This document shows positions 46,372-56,077 of a stretch of DNA of 64,000 bases, in pieces. Below the pieces are notes generated by a model. It made no database searches, was not told where the DNA came from, and saw nothing but the letters and a program-made list of their open reading frames with translations. The position numbers and the translations under genes are program-made. Location of the stretch: assembly GCF_002744735.1 (NCBI RefSeq), contig NZ_KZ319339.1, positions 1,178,001 to 1,242,000 of the forward strand, read 5' to 3'. This DNA is from Marinobacter guineae (GTDB lineage: Bacteria; Pseudomonadota; Gammaproteobacteria; Pseudomonadales; Oleiphilaceae). Position 1 is the first letter of the stretch; each line of letters begins with the position of its first letter.

Positions 46372-47556
46372 TCATCCGGCGGTGACAGCTTCTCCCTGGC
46401 GTTGCTGCGCCCGCCGCGCCAGGTGCAACACCACCACACCAAGGGCCATTACAATCAGGGTAAGCCAGAGGCCATTGGTATAATTACCCTCCACATCGGC
46501 CAGGTAACCTACCACCGCGGGGGCCAGCATCTGGGCTATGCCATAGCTGAAAGTCAGCCGGCTCATGGGCCGGGACGGATTCTCGGGGAACACGCGCCCC
46601 ACCATCGCCAGCATCATACTGACAATACCAATGAAGCTGGCACCATAAATTACCGCGCTGAGCATCACGCTGACCATGCTGGTGTTAACGATCAGCATCA
46701 GGATGCTCACGGAATTGAGCACGTAGGCCAGATACAGCGCCAGCCACTGCCCCCACCGGCGCGAAAACACATCCCAGAGCCAGCAGGCCGGTGTCGCGGC
46801 AAGACCGGCGATGAGCCAGATCAGCCAACCGTGGCCGCTGAGCTGCGGCATGGATTCGGCGATGGCCACCAGGAACGTAGCCGTAACCACATAGCCCACG
46901 CCGGCGCAGAAATAGGCCAGCTGAAGAATACGAATGAAGCGGCTCCGCTCATCCCCGGCACCTTCACCCCCGGTGCGAGGCAAAGCGCAGGCCCGGTAAT
47001 CCGGCATCCAGCGCCAGGCGGGCACCAGCAGCACCAGGGCCACGACCCCATAGATCACCCATTGCTGATCCCAGGTAAAGGCATCCTTGATCAGCTCAGC
47101 CACCACGGCGGTCAGGACAATCCCGAGGCCGATGCCGGAAAAGAAAACGCCCAGCTCGGACTTCTGATTATTCTTGATCAGCCAGCTCATCAGCAGCCCG
47201 GCACCCAGCAGCATGCCCGCAGACGTGCTCAGCCCGGAGACGAAGCGCAACACGAACCACACCCAGACATTGGTGGTGTACCCCATGAGAACCGTCGAAA
47301 TCACCGCAACCACGAGCCCAAGCTGGTACAGCCTTACCTTGAGATCTAGATCGCTGATTCGGGTGATAAGCAGCGCACCGGTGAGGTAGCCGGCGTAATT
47401 CACGGTTGCCAGCATGCCCACCACGGATTTGCTCAGCCCCAGCGCCGCGACCATTTCTGGAATCATCGGCGTGTAGGAGAACCGGGCAATGCCCACCATG
47501 ACCACAACCGAGATCACGCTGGCCACCAGCACTTTTAATGTTTCTATCGGTTTCAC
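46372..47556 (-). CDS. YbfB/YjiJ family MFS transporter
   Basis: A 394-residue twelve-helix transporter. VGIARFSYTPMIPEMVAALGLSKSVVGMLATVNYAGYLTGAL at the N-terminus is typical of the YbfB/YjiJ family, and FVLRFVSGLSTSAGMLLGAGLLMSWL of its first half. Substrate unknown. It lies 47 bases upstream of the thioesterase on the same strand. Confidence 0.85.
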   Translation of the reverse strand: MKPIETLKVLVASVISVVVMVGIARFSYTPMIPEMVAALGLSKSVVGMLATVNYAGYLTGALLITRISDLDLKVRLYQLGLVVAVISTVLMGYTTNVWVWFVLRFVSGLSTSAGMLLGAGLLMSWLIKNNQKSELGVFFSGIGLGIVLTAVVAELIKDAFTWDQQWVIYGVVALVLLVPAWRWMPDYRACALPRTGGEGAGDERSRFIRILQLAYFCAGVGYVVTATFLVAIAESMPQLSGHGWLIWLIAGLAATPACWLWDVFSRRWGQWLALYLAYVLNSVSILMLIVNTSMVSVMLSAVIYGASFIGIVSMMLAMVGRVFPENPSRPMSRLTFSYGIAQMLAPAVVGYLADVEGNYTNGLWLTLIVMALGVVVLHLARRAQQRQGEAVTAG

Positions 47557-47597
47557 GGGGTTTCCTTACTTCGCACTTATTATGGAACGGCTTGCGA

Positions 47598-48164
47598 TCA
47601 GGCGCGGCCCAGGAACCTGCGCTCCTCCACATTAATCCGGATTCGGTCACCGGTGGAAATATGCTCCGGCACCTGCACCACCAGACCTGTGGTCAGCTTC
47701 GCCGGTTTGGTTCTGGCGGTTGCAGACCCACCCTTGACGGAAGGATCCGTTTCTTCGATTTCGAGATCCACGGTCGGCGGAAGGTCCAGAGCCACCGGCG
47801 CATCGCTGACGAGAATCACCATCAGGCCCTGGGTGTCTTCACTGATAAACAGAAGTTCCTCGGCGATGGCGTCTCGATTCAGGCTGTATTGGGTGAAATC
47901 CTCGCTGTCCATGAATACGAACTCATCGCCGTCCGAGTAGGAAAACGTGGCCGGCCTGCGCACCAGGTCCGCCATATTGAGCATGTCCGAGTCTTTGAAT
48001 GTCTCGTCAAGCTTGCTTCCGGTGACCACGTCGTACATCCGCATCCGGTAAAGGCTGCCGCCCGCCCGGCCCTGCGGAACCGAGCGCTCGATGTCTTTCA
48101 CAAAATAGGCGCGGCCCTCGTATTCAACCGCAGAATTCTTCTTGATCTCACTGGCTTTTGGCAT
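47598..48164 (-). CDS. yeiP: elongation factor P-like protein
   Basis: A 188-residue EF-P paralogue of the YeiP/EfpL type. The N-terminal KOW-like domain begins [43 protein letters not shown], where the loop carries Arg instead of the modified Lys of EF-P; the OB domains end [19 protein letters not shown]. It helps ribosomes through difficult, mostly proline-rich, motifs. The paralogue assignment rests on the loop sequence. Confidence 0.88.
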   Translation of the reverse strand: MPKASEIKKNSAVEYEGRAYFVKDIERSVPQGRAGGSLYRMRMYDVVTGSKLDETFKDSDMLNMADLVRRPATFSYSDGDEFVFMDSEDFTQYSLNRDAIAEELLFISEDTQGLMVILVSDAPVALDLPPTVDLEIEETDPSVKGGSATARTKPAKLTTGLVVQVPEHISTGDRIRINVEERRFLGRA

Positions 48165-48314
48165 GTTCGGTATTTCCAGAATATTGGGAATGTAACTTTA
48201 CGTCCGCTGATATACCACGAAGTCCGGCGACTTGCGATATCGAACGGGCTGTTTTGGCAGTGCCTGTCAGCGTAGCTTATGATCCTCTTATCCTGTCGGC
48301 AATGCGGTGACCCC

Positions 48315-49238
48315 ATGAACATTCGAACACTGGAAACCTTTATCTGGATTGCCAGGCTTGGCAGCTTCCGGGCGGCCGCAAGCCGGGTTTATGCCTCGCA
48401 GCCCTCCGTCTCGGCGCGAATTGCCGGCCTGGAGGACCAGCTCGGTGTTGAACTATTCGATCGCTCGGCCAGGAAAATCACGCTCACTGCCAAGGGTCGG
48501 GAGTTTCTGATTTACGCCGAAAAAATGCTGAGCCTGCATGGCGAGATGTTGCAGGCGGTAGCGAAACCTTCATCGATTCAGGGCACCATCCGCCTGGCGG
48601 TGTCGGAAACCATTGCCCATACCTGGTTGCCACAGCTCATTGAAAGGGTCAGTGAAGCCTATCCTGCGATCAATCTGGAGCTGGATGTCGACATCTCCGT
48701 CAATATTGCCGAGAAACTGGTCAACCACGAAATCGATATCGCGTTTCTGATGGGAGGCGTGAATCAGCCCGGAATCATCAATCGGGATCTCTGCCGCTAC
48801 TCCCTGATCTGGGTGGCCAGCCCCAAGCTCAACCTTCCCAAGCAGGCAATGTCGCTGGAGGAACTGTCCACCTGGCCCATTGTGACCTACCCGAGAAAGA
48901 GTGAACCTTACATGGCCATCCGCTCCCTGGTGGACCCGATGAACCATTCCACGCGAATCCACTCCAGTTCTTCGCTGTCCACGATCATCCGCATGACCGT
49001 CGATGGCCTGGGCGTCAGCGCACTACCCCGGGAAATTCTCCAGCATGAGCTCAGTGCCGGTACACTGCGCCGCTTTGAGGTTAAGGCCGACGTTCCGGAC
49101 CTGGCCTTCAGTGCTGCTTATCGGGCTGGCCCCGGCGGAAATGTGGTGCAGGCCATCGCGGAACTGGCCTTGTCCACTGCCGAAAAGCGGGCGCCCACGC
49201 CAAAAAACGCCCCTGCACAGCCCTACAACACTCACTGA
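48315..49238 (+). CDS. LysR family transcriptional regulator
   Basis: A 307-residue regulator. The HTH is LETFIWIARLGSFRAAASRVYASQPSVSARIAGLEDQLGVELFDR, followed by the effector-binding domain (GTIRLAVSETIAHTWLPQLIERV). Unlike most LysR genes it is not divergent: the pxp-type cluster begins 96 bases downstream on the same strand. Start at MNIRTLE; twelve upstream codons are open without support. It is the presumed regulator of the cluster. Confidence 0.9.
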   Translation: MNIRTLETFIWIARLGSFRAAASRVYASQPSVSARIAGLEDQLGVELFDRSARKITLTAKGREFLIYAEKMLSLHGEMLQAVAKPSSIQGTIRLAVSETIAHTWLPQLIERVSEAYPAINLELDVDISVNIAEKLVNHEIDIAFLMGGVNQPGIINRDLCRYSLIWVASPKLNLPKQAMSLEELSTWPIVTYPRKSEPYMAIRSLVDPMNHSTRIHSSSSLSTIIRMTVDGLGVSALPREILQHELSAGTLRRFEVKADVPDLAFSAAYRAGPGGNVVQAIAELALSTAEKRAPTPKNAPAQPYNTH

Positions 49239-49273
49239 TCAGGTTTTTCGATCACAACTGATCCCATCTTTCG

Positions 49274-49321
49274 AATTGTATTAATCGCCAGCTCTGCCTT
49301 AAATGTAAAAATCATACAATT
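49274..49321. promoter_or_regulatory. inverted repeat upstream of the hydro-lyase gene
   Basis: AATTGTAT (49274-49281) and ATACAATT (49314-49321) are perfect 8-bp inverted repeats 32 bases apart, ending 13 bases before the ATG at 49335. They could be operator arms for the LysR protein or a weak stem in the leader. Confidence 0.4.
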
Positions 49322-49334
49322 TTGAGGCAGCACC

Positions 49335-50138
49335 ATGGCAGCGACCCACACCCTGAATCCGCAATCCACGCCCAAAGCGGTGCGAAAGGCCGCCCGGGAA
49401 GGTCTGCTCACCGGCCCGACATCCGGCCTCGCCAGTGGTTACGTCCAGGTCAATCTGGTCATCCTGCCCGAAGCCGAGGCCGCCGGTTTTCTGCGCTTTT
49501 GCCAAGCGAATCCGAAACCCTGCCCGCTTCTGGCGGTCAGTGAACCCGGTACCCGCACCTGCGATGCCATAGCCACCGACCTCGACATTGCCCGGGATGT
49601 GCCGGGCTACCGCATCTATCGCAACGGCGTTGCCAGCGAAACGGTTGCCGATGTGGCAGATGAATGGCGGGATGACCTGGTGACCTTTGCCCTTGGCTGT
49701 TCCTTTACATTCGAGCATGCCCTGATCCAGGCCGGCCTGCGGGTCCGCCATATTGACCAGGACCGGAACGTGCCGATGTACCAGACCTCGGTACCGCTGA
49801 CGCCCGCCGGAGGCTTTAAAGGCAACCTGGTGGTCTCCATGCGGCCATTCTCGGCGGCGGACGCCATCCGGGCCATCCAGATCACCACGCGTTACCCCCA
49901 GGTGCACGGCGCACCGGTACATCTGGGTAATCCGGGACTCATCGGCATTTCGGAACTGTATTCGCCGGATTACGGCGACTCGGTCTCCGTAGCCGAAGAC
50001 GAGATCCCGGTGTTCTGGGCCTGCGGTGTTACGCCCCAGCAGGTCCTTATCGATTCCGGTGTTTCGTTTGCTATCACCCACAGCCCGGGCCACATGCTGG
50101 TTACGGATATTCCTGACAGCACCCTGGCCCTGTTTTAA
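49335..50138 (+). CDS. DUF1445 family putative hydro-lyase
   Basis: A 267-residue protein of the DUF1445/YcsI family: GYVQVNLVILPEAEAAGFLRFCQANPKPCPLL, LVTFALGCSFTFEHALIQAGLRVRHID, CGVTPQQVLIDSGVSFAITHSPGHMLVTD. Members are related to D-glutamate cyclase and often lie with 5-oxoprolinase (pxp) genes, as here. A role in making or opening pyroglutamate-type rings is plausible but inferred. First structural gene of the cluster. Confidence 0.85.
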   Translation: MAATHTLNPQSTPKAVRKAAREGLLTGPTSGLASGYVQVNLVILPEAEAAGFLRFCQANPKPCPLLAVSEPGTRTCDAIATDLDIARDVPGYRIYRNGVASETVADVADEWRDDLVTFALGCSFTFEHALIQAGLRVRHIDQDRNVPMYQTSVPLTPAGGFKGNLVVSMRPFSAADAIRAIQITTRYPQVHGAPVHLGNPGLIGISELYSPDYGDSVSVAEDEIPVFWACGVTPQQVLIDSGVSFAITHSPGHMLVTDIPDSTLALF

Positions 50139-50177
50139 ACAAACCCAGCACGACCACAGAAAACTGAGGAAACAACC

Positions 50178-51242
50178 ATGATGACAAAAAAACCCCTCGC
50201 CATTGCCACCGTCGTTGCCATGTCCATGGCGGGCGCCAGCGCCCAGGCCCAGGACATCGACAGCACCAGCCTTTCCTACGTCGGTAGCTGGAGCAGCCTG
50301 TCGCTGTACCAGAATTTTGAAAAGCCCTTCTGGGCCGATCACATTCCCGACGCTTCCGATGGCCAGATTTCCACCGATGTGACCACCTTTGATCAGATGG
50401 GCCTGGGCGGTGGTGAAGTCTATCGCCTGATGGCCCGCGACGTCATTGAGGTGACCTCAACGGTTGCCGACTACGCCGTGGCCGACGCACCGGAACTGGA
50501 AGGCCTGGACATGCCCATGATCGCGCCCGATGTGGAAACCGCCCGCAAGGTTGCCGAAGCCTATCGCCCGGTGCTCGCGGATGCCTTTGCCCAGCGTTTT
50601 GATGGTGCGCAGCTTCTGGCCGTCGTGCCCTACCCCTCACAAATGGTGTTCTGCAATACGCCGATTGAAGGTCTGTCAGACCTACAGGACAAGAAGATCC
50701 GTGCCAGTGGCCGAACCACTGCGGAATTCCTTCAGGCCATCGGGGCCGAAGGCATCACCCTGAACTTCAGCGAAGTGCCCGGAGCTCTTCAGCGGGGCGT
50801 AATTGACTGCGCTGTCACCGGTTCGCTGTCTGGCTACAGCTCCGGCTGGCATGAAGTGTCGACCCACCTGTACCCCCTTCCCGTGGGTGGCTGGGACCAC
50901 GTAGTGACCGCCATGAACGGCAAGAAGTGGGATTCGCTCTCGGAATCCACTCAGGAATGGCTGACCAGCGAGATCAAGACCAACTATGAAACACCGGTCT
51001 GGGACGCCGCCGTGGAAGAGACCAAAGAAGGCATCGCCTGCCTCACGGGCGAAGGCACCTGCACCCGGGGCGAACCCGGCGACATGGTGCTTGTGCAAGC
51101 CACCGACGGGGACTTCACCAACGCCTCCCAGGCCCTCGAAGAAACCGTTCTGCCCAATTGGGCCGGCCGCGTCGACCAGGAGTGGGTTGACCGCTGGAAC
51201 GAGACCGTGGGCGCCGTTACCGGCCTGAAAGCCTCCAAGTAA
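50178..51242 (+). CDS. TRAP transporter substrate-binding protein (DctP type)
   Basis: A 354-residue periplasmic protein. The signal peptide covers about residues 1-24 (MAGASAQAQD). LQDKKIRASGRTTAEFLQAIGAEGITLNFSEVPGALQRGVIDCAVTG is the DctP core; its Arg normally binds a substrate carboxylate. Cys pairs at CNTP and CLTGEGTC may form disulfides. GAGG lies upstream of the start. With the DctQ and DctM genes it makes a complete TRAP transporter, likely for a pyroglutamate-like acid. Confidence 0.92.
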   Translation: MMTKKPLAIATVVAMSMAGASAQAQDIDSTSLSYVGSWSSLSLYQNFEKPFWADHIPDASDGQISTDVTTFDQMGLGGGEVYRLMARDVIEVTSTVADYAVADAPELEGLDMPMIAPDVETARKVAEAYRPVLADAFAQRFDGAQLLAVVPYPSQMVFCNTPIEGLSDLQDKKIRASGRTTAEFLQAIGAEGITLNFSEVPGALQRGVIDCAVTGSLSGYSSGWHEVSTHLYPLPVGGWDHVVTAMNGKKWDSLSESTQEWLTSEIKTNYETPVWDAAVEETKEGIACLTGEGTCTRGEPGDMVLVQATDGDFTNASQALEETVLPNWAGRVDQEWVDRWNETVGAVTGLKASK

Positions 51243-51304
51243 CCGCAGTATCCGTCATAGGCGACCGGGGCAGAGCCTCTGCCCCGGTCGCCCTGGAGAA
51301 CACT

Positions 51305-51901
51305 ATGTTGCAACAGGCCAACTCCATTCTCGATCGGCTGCTGGAAGGGGCCCAGATCGGATCGCTCTGGCTGGCACGGGCCGGCGGCGCGCTGATTCTG
51401 CTGACTGTGGTGATTGTCACCATAGAGGTGATCACCCGGCAACTCATGGGCCGCTCCGCCGTACACGCCACCGAAATCACGGGCTACATCATGGCGGTCA
51501 GCACCAGTTGGTGCTTTGCCTATACCCTGCTATGCAAGGCCCACATCCGGATTGATGCCCTGTACCTGAATTTCCCGACACGGGTGCGTGCTGCACTCGA
51601 CTTGCTGGCCCTGTTGGCCATGACGCTGTTCTGCGTGCTGGTCGTCGGGGCAGTGTTTGATGTCGCCTATGCTTCTTTCGACGACGGTGCCACCGCCAAC
51701 ACCCCGCTCGGCACCCCCCTGTGGATACCTCAGACGCTATGGCTGGCAGGCCTCACCTGGTTCAGTTTCGTCGTCTGCCTGCTGACCCTGCGGGTAATTT
51801 TTGCAATGTTTCAGGGTGATATTGATGGCATCCAGGCCCTGGCCGGAAGCCCCACGCTGGATGAGCAAATCGAGCACGAAAACCGGGAAGCACAGTCATG
51901 A
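51305..51901 (+). CDS. TRAP transporter small permease (DctQ type)
   Basis: A 198-residue four-helix protein: GGALILLTVVIVTIEVITRQLMGRSAVHATEITGYIMAVSTSWCFAYTLLCKAHIRIDAL is the DctQ signature. Its stop overlaps the large permease start (ATGA). Confidence 0.9.
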   Translation: MLQQANSILDRLLEGAQIGSLWLARAGGALILLTVVIVTIEVITRQLMGRSAVHATEITGYIMAVSTSWCFAYTLLCKAHIRIDALYLNFPTRVRAALDLLALLAMTLFCVLVVGAVFDVAYASFDDGATANTPLGTPLWIPQTLWLAGLTWFSFVVCLLTLRVIFAMFQGDIDGIQALAGSPTLDEQIEHENREAQS

Positions 51902-53181
51902 TTCTGACCGCATTGATCATTCTTCTGGCTTTACTGGTGCTGAGCGTACCCGTTGCCGCCACCCTCATTGTTCTGGCCCTGATGCTGGATGAGTTCTTCT
52001 CGCCCTTCCCCCTGTTCCGGGCCATGGGCGATGTCCTCTGGACCGCTTCCGACAGTTTTCTGCTGATTGCCATTCCGCTATTCATTCTGCTTGGCGAAAT
52101 CCTGGTCAGAACCGGCATCGCGAAGGGCACCTACCGTTCCCTGGAAAGCTGGCTGTCCTGGCTGCCCGGCGGTCTGCTGCACGCCAACATTGGAACTGCC
52201 ACCCTGTTCTCTGCCACCTCCGGCTCCAGCGTGGCCACGGCGGCCACCATTGGAACTGTTGCCATCCCTCAGGGCAAGGAGATGAAATACGATCCGAGGC
52301 TGTTCACCGGATCTATTGCCGCCGGTGGCACCCTGGGCATCATGATCCCGCCGTCCATTAACCTGATTGTGTACGGCTTCCTGACCGAAACCTCCATTCC
52401 GCAGCTGTTTGCCGCAGGCCTTCTGCCGGGGTTGCTGCTGGCCACCCTGTTCATTGTGGGCACCGCGCTAATCTGTATCTGGAAGCCCTCACTTGGCGGG
52501 CCGAGCGTCAGCCACAGTTGGGGGGAACGGATTTCGGGGCTTCGGAACCTGATACCGGTCCTGGTGCTGTTCGGCATAGTGGTCGGTTCTATCTACACCG
52601 GTATGGCAACACCCACCGAGGCTGCGTCACTGGGGGTGCTGGGCGCCATGGTGATTGCCCTGTCCATGGGCAAGCTGTCCACGAAGGTGATTATCCAGGC
52701 CCTGGACGGAACGATGAAAACCACCGGCATGATCATGCTAATCATCATGGCCTCCTACTTCCTGAATTTCGTGCTTGCGTCTGCCGGCGTTACCCGTGAG
52801 CTTACCGGCTTTCTGGAGTCCGCCGGCCTGGGCCCCTATTCCACCCTGATGCTGGCGATTCTGATCTATATCGTGCTCGGTTTCTTTATTGAAACCCTGT
52901 CTTTGATGGTTATCACCATTCCCATCGTCGCGCCTATCATCATCGGTATGGGCTTTGATCCGGTCTGGCTGGGCATCCTGCTGATCCTGCTGATCGAGAT
53001 GGCATTGATTACCCCGCCGGTCGGGCTCAACCTCTACGTTGTCCAGGGCGTTCGCAAGGGCGGGCCGTTCAGCGATGTGATGGTCGGGGCCATGCCCTAT
53101 GTCGCCATGATGCTTGTGATGGCCGTCATCCTGATTCTGTTCCCATCCGTGGCACTGTTCCTGCCCGGCCTGATGAACTGA
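51898..53181 (+). CDS. TRAP transporter large permease (DctM type)
   Basis: A 427-residue permease with about twelve helices. LIAIPLFILLGEILVRTGIAKGTYRSLESWLSWLPGGLLHANIGTATLFSATSGSSVATAATIGTVAIP and the later ALITPPVGLNLYVVQGV are standard DctM motifs. It moves the substrate with sodium using the binding protein upstream. Confidence 0.93.
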   Translation: MILTALIILLALLVLSVPVAATLIVLALMLDEFFSPFPLFRAMGDVLWTASDSFLLIAIPLFILLGEILVRTGIAKGTYRSLESWLSWLPGGLLHANIGTATLFSATSGSSVATAATIGTVAIPQGKEMKYDPRLFTGSIAAGGTLGIMIPPSINLIVYGFLTETSIPQLFAAGLLPGLLLATLFIVGTALICIWKPSLGGPSVSHSWGERISGLRNLIPVLVLFGIVVGSIYTGMATPTEAASLGVLGAMVIALSMGKLSTKVIIQALDGTMKTTGMIMLIIMASYFLNFVLASAGVTRELTGFLESAGLGPYSTLMLAILIYIVLGFFIETLSLMVITIPIVAPIIIGMGFDPVWLGILLILLIEMALITPPVGLNLYVVQGVRKGGPFSDVMVGAMPYVAMMLVMAVILILFPSVALFLPGLMN

Positions 53182-53214
53182 TCCTCTTACAACCAACCTT
53201 TATCGGAGCCAACC

Positions 53215-53892
53215 ATGATCACTTTTCGACTTGCCGACACCGAAGACACTCTGGACATCGACGTTCAGGAACTCATCATCGCTGGCTGGGCGGGACGTGA
53301 GCAGGCCGGTATCGATGAGCATATTGAGGAGCTGAAGGCGATTGGCGTCACGCCACCCTCGAGCACACCGCTGTTCTACCGTGTTGCTGCCAACCAGTTC
53401 ACCACAGCTCCTGAGATTCAGGTGCTCGGTGATCAATCCAGTGGCGAAGCCGAGGTGGTACTGATTGGCACACCCGACGGCACGCTGGTTGGCATCGGCT
53501 CGGACCACACCGACCGCGAAGCGGAAGCCTGGTCCGTGGCCCATTCCAAACAGGTGTGCGCCAAGCCGGTTAGCCAGCAAGTCTGGTGGCTCAAGGACGT
53601 TATCGAGCACTGGGACCAGCTCCAGATAACCTCCTACGCCACCATTGACGGCGATGAAGTGCGCTATCAGGAAGGGCCGGTTACCGGCCTGCTTCACCCA
53701 GCTGAACTGCTGCGTCGCTTTGGCCAGGACCAACCGACACTGGCACCCGGCCAGGCCATGTTGTGCGGCACGCTGCCGGTGATCGGAGGCGTGCGGCCCG
53801 CCCAGGCCTTCCGGATGGTCCTGACCGACCCCGTAACCGGCCGGAGCTTGCAGCACCAGTATGACATCCGGACACTGCCGGTGATCTCATGA
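53215..53892 (+). CDS. DUF2848 family protein
   Basis: A 225-residue soluble protein recognised as DUF2848 by GIGSDHTDREAEAWSVAHSKQVCAKPVS and HPAELLRRFG. The acidic HTDRE motif suggests a metal or hydrolase site related to fumarylacetoacetate-hydrolase folds, but no activity is established to my knowledge. The stop overlaps the amidase start (ATGA), so a linked step with the amidase is likely. Confidence 0.75.
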   Translation: MITFRLADTEDTLDIDVQELIIAGWAGREQAGIDEHIEELKAIGVTPPSSTPLFYRVAANQFTTAPEIQVLGDQSSGEAEVVLIGTPDGTLVGIGSDHTDREAEAWSVAHSKQVCAKPVSQQVWWLKDVIEHWDQLQITSYATIDGDEVRYQEGPVTGLLHPAELLRRFGQDQPTLAPGQAMLCGTLPVIGGVRPAQAFRMVLTDPVTGRSLQHQYDIRTLPVIS

Positions 53893-55235
53893 AGTCGCTT
53901 TCAGCCTCCCACGAACCAACACTCAAGGCCCTGCTTGAGAGCATGCGTGATGGCCTGTGGCAGTCTACCGATCTGCTTGATGCCTGCTTCTCCAGCATCG
54001 ACAGCAAAGACAATCCTGCTGCCCAGGTATACACCAAACGTTTTGACCGTGCGGCCCGCGCTGAAGCAGCCGCAGCAGACCGGCTAAAGGCCGGCGGCGT
54101 GCCGGCGGGCGAGCTTTCGGGATTGCCCATCGCACTCAAAGCAATATTTGACGTCGCCGGCGAAGTAACCCATTCGGGTTCCCGGGGGTGGCAGGCAGCC
54201 GCCGGTCAGGACGCTCTCGTCGTGTCCCGGTTGCGCCGGGCCGGGGCTGTGATTACCGGCCACACCAACATGACCGAGTTTGCCTACTCCGGCCTGGGCC
54301 TGAACCCCCACTACGGCACCCCGGACAACCCTCTGGCGCCCGGGCGCATCCCGGGAGGCTCATCCTCCGGCGCTGCCGTCGCGGTAGCCCAGGGCATGGC
54401 AGCGGCCGCCATTGGCACCGACACCGGCGGGTCGGTCCGGATTCCGGCAGCCTTCTGCGGCCTGGTGGGCTTCAAGCCCTCACAGCAGCGTATTCCCCGC
54501 GACGGCACCTTTCCACTCTCCGACAGCCTGGATTCAATTGGCCCGATTGCTCGCAGTGTCGACTGCTGCGCGCGCCTGGATGCCGTCCTGTCCGGAAGCC
54601 ATTTTCAACCGCGGGCACCCACTGCGTTGAAGGGCCGGCGCTATGTTGTGCCGTCTGACTACATGCTGGACGGTATGGATGAAACCATTGCCCGGGCGTT
54701 TTCCCGCAGCCTGAAGACGCTTCGTGATGCCGGCGCCAGCATCATTGAAGCCCCGGCGCCGGTGCTCCTGACATTGTCTGAACTCATGGAGGGTGGCGGG
54801 TTCACCGCTGCCGAAAGTTACTTCGTACACCGACAGTCACTGGTTGACCACGGTGACCAGTATGACCCACGTGTCCGCAGCCGGATTGAGCGGGGTGCCG
54901 CCCTCTCGGCTGCTGATTATCTCGAACTCCTGCGCCGGAGGCGGGAACGCAAGAAGCAGGCAGACGAGTGGCTGCGTGACTACGATGGCCTGCTGTCACC
55001 AACCGTTCCAGTGGTGCCACCACAGATGGAGGAACTGACGTCCGATGAGCAATACGCCCGCCTCAACCTGCTGATCCTGCGCAACCCCACCGTCGCCAAT
55101 CTGTTGGATCTTTGCGCCATCACGCTTCCAAACCACGGCCCTGACGAGCTGCCTGGCGGCTTGATGCTGATTGGCAGAAATGGTTCGGATGAAGCGCTGC
55201 TAAGGCAGGCACAGGCCATCGAGGCGGTGTTGTAA
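53889..55235 (+). CDS. amidase (amidase-signature family)
   Basis: A 448-residue amidase-signature enzyme. The Ser-cisSer-Lys triad is visible: Lys84 in IALKAIFDVAG, the Ser-rich loop GGSSSG (156-161), and nucleophile Ser182 in GTDTGGSVRIPAAFCG. It hydrolyses an amide to acid and ammonia or amine. Relatives include AtzF, GatA and indoleacetamide hydrolase, so the substrate cannot be fixed. Its place between DUF2848 and pxp genes fits opening of a cyclic or open-chain amide. Confidence 0.88.
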   Translation: MKSLSASHEPTLKALLESMRDGLWQSTDLLDACFSSIDSKDNPAAQVYTKRFDRAARAEAAAADRLKAGGVPAGELSGLPIALKAIFDVAGEVTHSGSRGWQAAAGQDALVVSRLRRAGAVITGHTNMTEFAYSGLGLNPHYGTPDNPLAPGRIPGGSSSGAAVAVAQGMAAAAIGTDTGGSVRIPAAFCGLVGFKPSQQRIPRDGTFPLSDSLDSIGPIARSVDCCARLDAVLSGSHFQPRAPTALKGRRYVVPSDYMLDGMDETIARAFSRSLKTLRDAGASIIEAPAPVLLTLSELMEGGGFTAAESYFVHRQSLVDHGDQYDPRVRSRIERGAALSAADYLELLRRRRERKKQADEWLRDYDGLLSPTVPVVPPQMEELTSDEQYARLNLLILRNPTVANLLDLCAITLPNHGPDELPGGLMLIGRNGSDEALLRQAQAIEAVL

Positions 55236-55240
55236 CTGCG

Positions 55241-56077
55241 ATGGTGACCGTGCTGCTCACCAAACTTATAGCCACCGCCCTTGTGGTGATTGTGGTATCG
55301 GTGTCAGTTGGCAAACTGGGACCAAGGCTGGGCGGCATCATCGCCGGAACCCCGATTGTGCTTGGTCCGGGTTACTTTTTCATGCTTCAGGACTGGCCGG
55401 TGGAATTCATTCGGTCTGCGGCTCTTGCCACGCTGCAGGCCCTGATCGCCACGCTGCTTTTCAGTATCAGTTTTGTGCTCTCCGCCGAGCGGTTCGGCGC
55501 CCTGCCAAGTCTTGGCCTCGCTACCCTGCTTTGGATTCCAGCGGCTTATCTTTTTTCCACCATGCCCGGAGGCCTCATCGTTGCCGTGCTGGTTTATGGC
55601 GGGGTCTTGCTGCTTGCAGGAATCATCAACCGCGCCCTGAATCTGAAACTGCCCCACGTGGTGGCAACCTCAGGATGGTTTGACCTGATACTTCGGGGAG
55701 TTCTCGCCGGCATTCTGGTCAGCGTCGCCACCACCCTGGCGGCCAACACCGGCCCTCTGCTGTCCGGCCTGTTGGTGGGCTTTCCCGTCGGCCTGTTCAC
55801 CATCGGCTGGACGCTCCACGATCGCTATGGCCCGGATGCGGCACGAGCCACCGTTGCCGCCGCACAGCAGGGCATGCTCAGCCTGGTCGCCTTTGCTGTC
55901 GTGACCGCCATGGTGGTGGGTCACGCACCGCCAATGGTGACGTTTGTCCTGGCCCTGCTGTCCTCAATGGCCGTCAGCGCTACCCTGTTCATGATCAGCC
56001 AATGGAGAGTCCGGCGAGCCTATGGCCACCTCCTCGAGGCCTCAACGAATAATAGAGGAGACCACTCCAATGAATGA
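55241..56077 (+). CDS. polytopic membrane protein, unknown function
   Basis: A 278-residue protein with about eight hydrophobic helices, in two similar halves: the first has GKLGPRLGGIIAGTPIVLGPGYFFM, the second NTGPLLSGLLVGFPVGLFTIGW, suggesting an internal duplication. I do not recognise the family with confidence. It starts 5 bases after the amidase and overlaps the reductase gene by 8, so it belongs to the operon and may export a product or leak metabolite. Confidence 0.75.
   Translation: MVTVLLTKLIATALVVIVVSVSVGKLGPRLGGIIAGTPIVLGPGYFFMLQDWPVEFIRSAALATLQALIATLLFSISFVLSAERFGALPSLGLATLLWIPAAYLFSTMPGGLIVAVLVYGGVLLLAGIINRALNLKLPHVVATSGWFDLILRGVLAGILVSVATTLAANTGPLLSGLLVGFPVGLFTIGWTLHDRYGPDAARATVAAAQQGMLSLVAFAVVTAMVVGHAPPMVTFVLALLSSMAVSATLFMISQWRVRRAYGHLLEASTNNRGDHSNE

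Noticed and set aside
49299..50342. 347-codon open frame antisense to the DUF1445 gene
   Set aside because: Spans the start of two well-supported genes and shows no domain pattern.
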